DNA of 64,000 nucleotides, from positions 124,001-188,000 of the forward strand of contig CAZNWC010000001.1 of assembly GCA_964577055.1 (NCBI GenBank), read 5' to 3'. Positions 54,114 to 61,292 of this stretch are shown in pieces. Below the pieces are notes generated by a model. The model was given only the letters and a program-made list of their open reading frames with translations, was not told where the DNA came from and searched no databases. Numbering within the stretch: the stretch's first letter is position 1; each line of letters starts with the position of its first letter. The position numbers and the translations under genes are program-made. This DNA is from PNNG01 sp964577055. Lineage in GTDB: Bacteria > Bacteroidota > Bacteroidia > UBA7662.

Positions 54114-54148
54114 GGGCTTGTCGGATTACCGGCAAGCCCTTTTTTTTT
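54114..54148 (+). terminator. His attenuator terminator
   Basis: An 11-bp stem (GGGCTTGTCGG with CCGGCAAGCCC, one G-T pair, loop ATTA) is followed by nine T (54140-54148). It lies between the leader peptide and hisG, so it would end transcription unless an alternative fold forms upstream. The anti-terminator pairing was not resolved by eye. Confidence 0.85.
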
Positions 54149-54161
54149 ATCCCTAACGCAT

Positions 54162-55018
54162 ATGAAACCTTTAAAATAGCAACTCAGAAATCTGGTCGGT
54201 TGAGCGACGAAAGCCTCGGCCTCCTCAAAGCTTGTGGCATTCGTTTCAGCAACGGTGCAGGTAAATTACGCACCGAAGCACCCAACTTTCCGTTGGAGTT
54301 ATATTTCTTGCGGGACGACGATATTCCCCAATACGTGGCCGATGGAGTGGCCGACCTGGGCATGGTGGGAGAAAACGTACTGTACGAAAAGCAACTTCCC
54401 CTGACGGTCGCCGCCCAGTTGGGATTTGGCCGCTGCCGACTGGCTTTGGCGGTTCCCAAAAACGATGCATTCCCCAATATCAGTGCGTTGCAAGGAAAGC
54501 GCATCGCCACCTCTTATCCAAGTTTACTTCAGAAATATTTGCAAGAAAATGACGTATAGGCCGAAATACACGAAATCAGCGAGTCGGTGGAAATTGCCCC
54601 TGGCATTGGTTTGGCAGATGTCATTTGCGATTTGGCAAGTACAGGCTCTACCCTGCTCACCAACGGACTTCGTGAAGTAGAAACAGTGCTACAGAGCCAA
54701 GCGGTATTGGTGAAACCACAGCAATTGGCAGCTGAAAAAGAAACTTTGCCCAACCGCTTGCTATTTCGGATTGAAGCCGTTCAACAGGCCAGTCGGGATA
54801 AATAGATTTTGCTCAATGCTCCCAACGACCGCCTAAACGACATTATTTCCCTGCTTCCCGGTATCAAAAGCCCGACCATATTGCCCCTGGCAATGCCTGG
54901 TTGGAGCAGTCTGCACTCTGTGATTGAAGAAAATCAGTTTTGGGAGGTAACCGAACAACTCAAGGCTGCCGGAGCTGAGGGCATTTTGGTTGTCCCCATT
55001 GAAAAAATGATTGCATGA
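54162..55018 (+). pseudogene. hisG: ATP phosphoribosyltransferase, degraded
   Basis: HisG would make the first committed step of histidine synthesis. One frame carries nearly the whole protein, from KIATQKSGRLSDESL to ILVVPIEKMIA. Three lesions are seen. (1) ATG 54162 reads MKP then stops; adding one A after ATGAAA restores MKTFKIATQKSGR, so one base seems lost. (2) TAG at 54557-54559, before AEIHEISESVEIAPG. (3) TAG at 54803-54805, where relatives have Tyr before ILLNAPN. A full-length product cannot be made. The start is otherwise well placed behind the attenuator. Confidence 0.88.
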
Positions 55019-56000
55019 AAACATATGTACTTCCCTCCAGAAACATTTGGACAGAAATCATAAAAAGGCCCGTTTTAGACCAACGCGACCTGCAAAGCAA
55101 AATACAGCAACTGCTCGATACTGTGCGCGATGAAGGAGATGCAGCGGTAGATCGATTTGCTCTGCGGTTCGATGGCTACACTCCACGCCGACTCGCTGCT
55201 GATGAAATAGCATCGGCCGCAGATCAGCTCGAAGGCCCACTGAAAAAAGTCATGCAACAAGCGGCTTCAAACATTGAGCGATTTCATGCTACCCAAAAAA
55301 GCCAAGAACGCATGGTGGAAACCATGCCTGGGGTTCGCTGCTGGCGCAAATCGGTGGCCATAGAACGGGTGGGATTGTACATTCCAGGGGGAACCGCGCC
55401 GCTCTTTTCAACAGTACTGATGTTGGGCATTCCTGCCAGGCTGGCCGGCTGCCGCGAAGTGGTGTTGTGCAGTCCACCCGATCGCGACGGACAATTGCAC
55501 CCCGCCATTTTATATGCCGCATTTTTGTGTGGGATTACTGAAATATATGCCTTGGGAGGTGCAAAGGTGATTGCAGCCATGGCTCATGGAACTTCAAGTT
55601 TTACACGCGTTGACAAAATATTCAGTCCAGGTAACCAATACGTTACTGCTGCTAAAATGATGGTATCATCGCAAGGCGTTGCCATCGACATGCCCGCGGG
55701 CCCTTCGGAGGTAGCAGTATATGCCGACGGGCAAGCAGATCCTGTTTTGGTGGCTGCCGACTTGCTGAGTCAGGCCGAGCATGGTAGCGATTCACAAGTG
55801 CTTTTGGTAAGTACCGATGCTAATGTATTGGCAAATACCGAACAAGCATTGGCCCAACAATTGGCCGGGCTTCCGCGCCGTGTCATGGCTGCTGCAGCTT
55901 TGGAAAACAGCAGGTCGGTATTGATGGCCGACCCAACCGAAGCCATGGAACTGTTCAATGCTTATGCTCCGGAACACTTGATTCTCAACTGCAACTATGC
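55015..56000 (+). pseudogene. hisD: Histidinol dehydrogenase, 3'-truncated
   Basis: HisD oxidises histidinol to histidine in two NAD-dependent steps. About 328 residues are normal, with the zinc-site residues of LLSQAEHGSD and the catalytic EH of APEHLILNC. At about position 56000 the sequence switches to the middle of hisB. About 95 C-terminal residues, with the remaining zinc ligands (Asp360 and His419 in E. coli numbering), are missing. The open frame continues to 56067 but only by chance in the hisB part. It overlaps the end of hisG by four bases (ATGA). Confidence 0.85.
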
Positions 56001-56515
56001 GATGGACAGGGATTCAACAGAACCAATACCGGCATCCCCTTTTTCGATCATATGCTCGAGCAATTGAGCAGGCATGGTGGGTATGACCTGGAAATCAGTT
56101 GTGTGGGCGACTTGGACATTGATGCGCACCACAGCATCGAAGACGTGGGCTTGGCATTGGGAGAAGCCTTCAAACGTGCCTTGGGTAAAAAACGGGGATC
56201 AACCGCTATGCTTTTGTGTTGCCCATGGACGAAGCCCTTGCCCAAGTAAGTATCGACTTTAGCGGCCGGCCTTCGTTACAATGGCAGGTCCAATTCCTAC
56301 AAAACCTTCTTGGTATATTCCCTACACAAATGGCAGAGCATTTCTTCAAATCGTTTTCTGACGCGGCCGCATGTAATTTACAAATCAGCGTTACTGGCAG
56401 CAATGACCATCATGTACTCGAGAGCTGCTTCAAAGCATTTGCCCGCTGTTTGCGCCAAGCCACCGATTTTAGTAGCCGCATCAACGAACTTCCGTCAACC
56501 AAAGGAGCGTTATGA
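56001..56515 (+). pseudogene. hisB: Imidazoleglycerol-phosphate dehydratase, 5'-truncated and frameshifted
   Basis: Only the dehydratase part of HisB remains. It starts within the domain as DGQGFNRTNTGIPFFDHM, in a different frame from hisD. It reads GYDLEISCVGDLDIDAHH and on to GKKRG, then needs a shift by one base near 56193-56197 (CGGGG) to continue as INRYAFVLPMDEALAQVSIDF through to INELPSTKGAL. The N-terminal histidinol-phosphatase part usual in this phylum, the start, and the whole of hisC are absent. The end overlaps hisH. Confidence 0.85.
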
Positions 56516-57096
56516 AAGTGGCTGTGGTAAAATACAATGCCGGCAATGTGCGCTCGGTTTTGTTAGCGCTTGAACGCCTGGGAGTGCATGGACAGCTCAC
56601 TGCCGACCCTCAGGATCTTGAGCAAGCCGATAAAGTCATTTTCCCGGGCGTAGGCGCAGCGCAAGCCGCTATGCAGCATCTGCAGCAAATCGGACTTGAT
56701 CGTGTGCTCAGCAGCCTGAAACAGCCCGTATTGGGCATTTGTTTGGGCATGCAGCTGCTGGCAAATGCTTCGGAAGAAGGGCCTACACCCTGTTTGGGCT
56801 TGTTTGATGCCAACGTACAGCGTTTTCCACCTTCTGTTGGCAAGGTTCCCCAAATGGGCTGGAACCTCGTCAAACACACGGGGCACCCGCTCTTCGACGG
56901 CTTGCCCAACGAAGTGTGGATGCACCATGTTCATGGTTACTATCTGCCGCAAAGCCCTTATACCATCGCAAGCACAGCATATGGTTTTGATTGTAGCAGT
57001 GCCATGGCCTTAGGCAACTATTACGCTGTTCAGTTCCACCCCGAGCACAGTGGCCCGCAAGGCAGCCGCTTGCTCCAAAACTTCCTTGATTTATGA
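56512..57096 (+). CDS. hisH: Imidazole glycerol phosphate synthase subunit HisH
   Basis: A 194-residue glutamine amidotransferase that feeds ammonia to HisF. Intact: the class-I Cys77 in GICLGMQLL, and His176/Glu178 in VQFHPEHSG, with KVPQMGWN in between. ATG 56512 overlaps the hisB stop and its own stop overlaps hisA. It stays open although its neighbours are broken. Confidence 0.93.
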   Translation: MKVAVVKYNAGNVRSVLLALERLGVHGQLTADPQDLEQADKVIFPGVGAAQAAMQHLQQIGLDRVLSSLKQPVLGICLGMQLLANASEEGPTPCLGLFDANVQRFPPSVGKVPQMGWNLVKHTGHPLFDGLPNEVWMHHVHGYYLPQSPYTIASTAYGFDCSSAMALGNYYAVQFHPEHSGPQGSRLLQNFLDL

Positions 57097-57833
57097 TCAT
57101 TCCGATACCTGCTATCGACCTCATTAACGGACATGTAGTACGCCTGCACCAAGGAGATTACAACCAAAAAACTACTTATCACAAACATCCGCTTGAAGCT
57201 TCACTAATACTTGAACAAATAGGCTTTAAACAACTGCATTTGTTTGATTTAGATGGAGCCAAGGCAGGAAATATAAAGCAACTTTCAGTACTCGAAAATC
57301 TGGCCGCCAACACCCAATTGCAAATCGACTTTGGTGGCGGAATCCGGAGCCTGAGTGATATGGAAAGTATCCTTGCCGCCGGAGCACAGCAGGTGACTGT
57401 AGGCAGCCTGGCCTTAGAATAACCTGCTTTGGTGGAAGCCTTTCTGCAAAAGCATGGCCCGGCCCGACTGCTGCTTGCCGCTGACGTTAAAAATGGAATG
57501 CTGTTAAGCAGGGCTTGGACCTCCCAGAGTGAAGTTGGCCTTTCTGGCTTTCTTGAATACTGGGCCGAACGTGGCCTCTACGAAGTTTTTGTCACCGAAG
57601 TAAGTCGCGATGGCGCCATGCGTGGCCCAGCCACCGAGCTGTATGCCGATTTGTGTGCCGCCTTTCCACAACTGCGCATCATCGCCAGCGGCGGTGTGCG
57701 AGGTCCGGGTGATGTGCAAATGCTGGCGGAAGCCGGCTGTTATGGCGCCATCATTGGCAAAGCCCTTTACGAAGATGTTGTTCCACGTATGCGTTTGATT
57801 GAATTGTTGCAAAAAGGAACTTATGTTGGCTAA
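57093..57833 (+). pseudogene. hisA: Phosphoribosylformimino-AICAR-phosphate isomerase with internal stop
   Basis: HisA isomerises ProFAR to PRFAR. One frame covers the normal length: IPIPAIDLINGHVVRL (general base Asp), FGGGIRSLSDM, then TVGSLALE and a TAA at 57420-57422, then PALVEAFLQKHG, AADVKNG and VSRDGAMRGPATELY. Relatives have Lys-Asn or a similar pair at the stop. No second lesion is seen. Both catalytic Asp residues remain, one on each side of the stop, so neither fragment should be active alone. Confidence 0.87.
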
Positions 57834-58581
57834 GCGTATTATCCCCTGTTTAGATATCAAAAACGGCCGTACCGTCAAGGGTGTCCGCTTCGAAGGGCTA
57901 CGCGATGCCGGCGATCCCGTGGCACTTGCTGCCCATTATGCAGAGGCGGGTGCCGACGAATTGGTGCTGCTCGACATCAGCGCAACGGCCGAACAGCGCA
58001 GCACCTTGGTATGGCTGGTGGCACAAGTGGCCAAGGTGCTCACCATTCCTTTTACTGTGGGTGGCGGCATCGGTAATTTGCAAAGCATAGGAGCTTTGTT
58101 AGATGCGGGTGCGGACAAAGTAAGCTTGAATAGCGCTGCTTTCCGCCAACCCGAATTGATCAGTGCAGCAGCCGAGCGATTTGGCAGTCAGTGTGTGGTA
58201 CTGGCCATTGATGCCAAACGCGGAAGAACTACACAGTACGAAGTGTATTTGCAAGGTGGACAACTGCCTACCGGCAGAGACGCGTACGGTTGGGCCTGCG
58301 AGGGGGTAGAACGGGGTGCAGGCGAAATCCTGCTCACAAGCATGGACGCCGATGGAACCAAAAGCGGATTCGAGTTGGCCTTAACCGGTCAGCTGGCCAC
58401 CCAATTGCCCGTACCCGTCATCGCAAGCGGAGGCGCAGGCAGCCTCATCCACTTTGCTGAAGTTTTTAATGAAGCAAAAGCAGATGCTGCTCTGGCTGCC
58501 AGTATCTTTCACTTCGGAGAGATAGCAATAAAAGAACTTAAAACATACCTGCACAATCAACGCATCACCGTACGACTATGA
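57823..58581 (+). CDS. hisF: Imidazole glycerol phosphate synthase subunit HisF
   Basis: A 252-residue cyclase, the partner of HisH. Seen: MLAKRIIPCLDIKNGRTVKGVRF with the catalytic Asp, FTVGGGIG, LNSAAF, AIDAKRG with the second Asp and TSMDADGTKSGFE. ATG 57823 overlaps the hisA stop by 11 bases and gives the standard N-terminus. Intact; the stop overlaps hisIE by four bases. Confidence 0.95.
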   Translation: MLAKRIIPCLDIKNGRTVKGVRFEGLRDAGDPVALAAHYAEAGADELVLLDISATAEQRSTLVWLVAQVAKVLTIPFTVGGGIGNLQSIGALLDAGADKVSLNSAAFRQPELISAAAERFGSQCVVLAIDAKRGRTTQYEVYLQGGQLPTGRDAYGWACEGVERGAGEILLTSMDADGTKSGFELALTGQLATQLPVPVIASGGAGSLIHFAEVFNEAKADAALAASIFHFGEIAIKELKTYLHNQRITVRL

Positions 58582-59174
58582 CCTCCTCCCCTAACTTCAA
58601 CAACGGCTTATTGCCCGTAATTATTCAAGACAACCGCAATGGTGATGTGCTGATGCTCGGCTATATGAATGCTGAAGCTTTTGAGCAAAGCTTGCGAGAT
58701 AAACGCATCTGTTTTTTCAGTAGAAGCAAAAACCGCCTTTGGGTAAAAGGTGAAACTTCGGGTAATTTCCTCCAAGTTGTAAGCTGGCAAACCGACTGTG
58801 ATGTAGATGCTTTGCTTTTTCGTGTACTTCCCGCGGGACCAACTTGCCATACAGGCACAAGAAGTTGTTTTGGAGATGCTCAAGCTCCTTTTCATTTTTT
58901 GGAAGTACTCGAACGACTTATCCAAAGCAGGAAGCAGCAGCCAGTGGCTGGCTCATATACCCATCAACTGTTCGCTTCGGGCATTGATCGGATAGCCCAA
59001 AAAGTGGGCGAAGAGGGTGTTGAAACAGTCATTGCCGCTAAAAACGACAATTTGGATAAGTTCAACGGCGAGGCGGCCGACTTGTTGTACCACTCATTGG
59101 TGCTGTTGGCTGCCAAGGAAAGTTCGCTCGAAGCCGTGTTGGAGGTGCTGCGCAAAAGGCACCAACCAAGTTAA
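58578..59174 (+). CDS. hisIE: Bifunctional PR-AMP cyclohydrolase/PR-ATP pyrophosphatase
   Basis: A 198-residue fusion of the HisI domain (about 1-105, with GDVLMLGYMNAEAF, FFSRSKNRLWVKGETSGN and the metal-binding DCDVDALL and PTCHTG) and the HisE domain (about 110-198, with KVGEEGVETVIAAK and LLYHSLVLLA). It carries out the second and third steps of the pathway. Intact. Its end overlaps the end of the DUF3667 gene. Confidence 0.95.
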   Translation: MTSSPNFNNGLLPVIIQDNRNGDVLMLGYMNAEAFEQSLRDKRICFFSRSKNRLWVKGETSGNFLQVVSWQTDCDVDALLFRVLPAGPTCHTGTRSCFGDAQAPFHFLEVLERLIQSRKQQPVAGSYTHQLFASGIDRIAQKVGEEGVETVIAAKNDNLDKFNGEAADLLYHSLVLLAAKESSLEAVLEVLRKRHQPS

Positions 59175-60109
59175 AATAGCACGAAGAGTAGTAAAAAAAG
59201 CATGCCTCCAAAAAAACCAAGCGTCATCAACCCAACTACATTGGTCACCACAAACTTGAGTGCTGTTTTGCGCCACGACTGACCATACACCCGTTTGAGC
59301 GCCAAGAGCAAATAAGCGGCAAACAACAACAGTATCCAGAACAGGGTATCAGTACCAAAGAAAAAGTCGAAAATTGTTTGAATAAGCGCCAGTAGAAACA
59401 AAACTGTTTGCAGATGGAGGGCAAATACTACATGCTCAAAATAGTAAATATTGTGTCGAATGTAAATCCATTTTAGTACCAGGGCAATGAGCGGCAAAAA
59501 GAGAAAGATGAGCAATTGGGTCTTGGACTCCAGGTAGGCATTGAATTCTTCCCTTTCGAAAAAGGCAATTTTATAAATCTGGGCGTAAAGAAACACGTTC
59601 CAGCCTGTAGGACTTGCCCCCAAGCTGTCTAATGCAATGTCAGGAGCCATTTGGGGATGATCTTTGATCCAGCGGGCCCAATGCCCGTAGGAAGATCCTC
59701 CCAAGTCGAGAGTAAAACCACCATCGGTAGAGTCTACTTCATTGATATCAAAAACGGCACTGCCAGCATCCACCTCATTCCCATAGGTTTCCCAAGGCTG
59801 TTGCTCTTGCAACTTTGTCAGCAGCGATTCGGTTAGGAAAAATACCAACGACACCGTTAAATACATGCGCAAGGGCGGTATGAAACGTGCCTGCATGCCC
59901 GCATTGTACTGTTGCGTAATGAGACCTGGTTTTAAAACCAACTCACGTAACGACACAAATACTTTTGAATCGAAAGAAAGAGCATTCGTAATGAGTTCAT
60001 TCAATCCCGCCCAAAAACGCAAACGTACTATTCCTGTCTTTTGGCCGCACTTGGCACAGAACTTATCATGAACCTGGAGTGTGTGATTGCAATTCAGGCA
60101 GTTATCCAT
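59171..60109 (-). CDS. DUF3667 family membrane protein
   Basis: A 312-residue protein. It opens with a zinc-ribbon pair (CLNCNHTL and FCAKCGQKT), then has a cytosolic stretch and about five membrane helices (from PLRMYLTVSLVFFLTE to the C-terminal LFFGGMLFLLLFVLF). This architecture is typical of Bacteroidota DUF3667 proteins, whose function is not known. ATG 60109 is preferred to a longer reading of the frame because the zinc ribbon follows at once. Confidence 0.85.
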   Translation of the reverse strand: MDNCLNCNHTLQVHDKFCAKCGQKTGIVRLRFWAGLNELITNALSFDSKVFVSLRELVLKPGLITQQYNAGMQARFIPPLRMYLTVSLVFFLTESLLTKLQEQQPWETYGNEVDAGSAVFDINEVDSTDGGFTLDLGGSSYGHWARWIKDHPQMAPDIALDSLGASPTGWNVFLYAQIYKIAFFEREEFNAYLESKTQLLIFLFLPLIALVLKWIYIRHNIYYFEHVVFALHLQTVLFLLALIQTIFDFFFGTDTLFWILLLFAAYLLLALKRVYGQSWRKTALKFVVTNVVGLMTLGFFGGMLFLLLFVLF

Positions 60110-60154
60110 GGCGAAATTTAAGGGATGTTTTTGGTTCTGCAAGCAGCACTCCCC

Positions 60155-60940
60155 TCAATGCCACATTGCCCCTCGCCTGACTTCGAGCCCCATGCCAAAC
60201 AGGGCAAAATCATATTTGACCGGATCATTGGGATCAAAAGCGCGCAAAGCGTCGGTCAGCGCAACCGCAGCCTGCCAATCAGCCTTTTCACGCTGCAGCA
60301 AGCCCAACTTCAATGCTACCCTTTGTACATGCAGGTCGAGCGGCATGATGAGACCAGCCATCGGAATGTGCTTCCATAGCCCAAAATCAACCCCCGTCCC
60401 ATCCTTTCGCACCATCCACCGGAGGTACATATTCAGGCGCTTGCAAGCGGAATGGCGTGCAGGTGTAGCAACATGTTTCCGCGTACGTTGAGGCGCCCAG
60501 TTGAAACAAAAAACCTGTTCTTGAAAGTGGATCAGACAGCTTGCCATGCTTTCAAATTGGGCATTTGCCGGCAAAAAGGCTGCTTCAAGGCTGTCGTACT
60601 CGCGGTAGTGGGCTTGCAAAAAAGCTACGAGGTAGAGTAAATCCGTATCATTGAAAGTACGGTGCTGAAAACCCGCGAGTGACTTGAGACCAGAATCGGT
60701 GTGATTGAGCACAAAGTCGTGGGGACTTTGGTCCATCCGCGCCATGAGCTCACGGCTTTTGGCAATAATGGTGGTACGCTGTCCCCACGCGAAAATGGAC
60801 GCAAACAGTCCGGCAATTTCAATGTCTTGCTTTTTGGTAAAGCTATGTGGCACCACAATGGGGTCATCGACTATAAAATCAGGGCGATTGTATTGCCGCA
60901 CGTAGGTATCGAGCTGGGATTGCAGGTGTTGATTGGGCAT
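60155..60940 (-). CDS. TIGR02757 (DUF2400) family protein
   Basis: A 261-residue protein of a family common in Bacteroidota. It shares features with the HhH-GPD glycosylase fold, but its reaction is not established. Seen: FASIFAWGQRTTIIAKSREL early on, the diagnostic RWMVRKDGTGVDFGLWK and PLDLHVQRVALKLGLL, then FDPNDPVKYDFALFGMG. ATG 60940 gives the normal N-terminus. It lies 45 bp upstream of the DUF3667 gene on the same strand. Confidence 0.88.
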   Translation of the reverse strand: MPNQHLQSQLDTYVRQYNRPDFIVDDPIVVPHSFTKKQDIEIAGLFASIFAWGQRTTIIAKSRELMARMDQSPHDFVLNHTDSGLKSLAGFQHRTFNDTDLLYLVAFLQAHYREYDSLEAAFLPANAQFESMASCLIHFQEQVFCFNWAPQRTRKHVATPARHSACKRLNMYLRWMVRKDGTGVDFGLWKHIPMAGLIMPLDLHVQRVALKLGLLQREKADWQAAVALTDALRAFDPNDPVKYDFALFGMGLEVRRGAMWH

Positions 60941-61022
60941 GGGCCAACAAAAAAGCAACTTCTTGCGCACAAGCACAATAAATCAGGCTTGATTTGCGTC
61001 AAACCAATATCAACACAACACC

Positions 61023-61205
61023 ATGAAAGTACTTATCTTCCTCTTTAGCAGCATGTTAATGCTTAGCGCTTGTAACAGGCAAAAAGAATGCATTTGTACC
61101 ACTGACTACAATCCTGTTTGTGGTTCCGATGGCAAAACGTACAGCAATGCCTGTTTGGCAGAGTGCGCCGGAGTAACTTACACGGCAGGTGCATGTGCCC
61201 CCTGA
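61023..61205 (+). CDS. Kazal-type protease-inhibitor lipoprotein
   Basis: A 60-residue lipoprotein. The signal peptide ends in LMLSAC (Cys17). The mature part is a Kazal-like domain with the typical NPVCGSDGKTYSNACLAEC core and six further Cys in total (including CICTT and GACAP). Anchored to the cell envelope, it may block secreted or neighbouring serine proteases. It has no obvious partner; a hairpin lies between it and the kinase gene. Confidence 0.88.
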   Translation: MKVLIFLFSSMLMLSACNRQKECICTTDYNPVCGSDGKTYSNACLAECAGVTYTAGACAP

Positions 61206-61222
61206 GCATATAGAAACACAAC

Positions 61223-61253
61223 TTTCACAAAGCACCGGGGCAGCTTTGTGAAA
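61223..61253. repeat. Inverted repeat TTTCACAAAGC/GCTTTGTGAAA
   Basis: A perfect 11-bp inverted repeat with a 9-base loop lies 18 bp after the Kazal gene. No T-run follows on the plus strand, so it is a weak terminator at best, or an operator for the sensor kinase gene 40 bp downstream. Confidence 0.5.
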
Positions 61254-61292
61254 ATTAAATCAGCTTACGCAGGCAACTCATTAAATTAGCGC

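Noticed and set aside
54162..55018. Stop-codon recoding (TAG as an amino acid) to explain hisG
   Set aside because: TAG is used as a normal stop elsewhere, for example at the end of the Crp/Fnr gene (42900), hisA is broken by TAA, and frameshifts and a deletion occur in the same operon.
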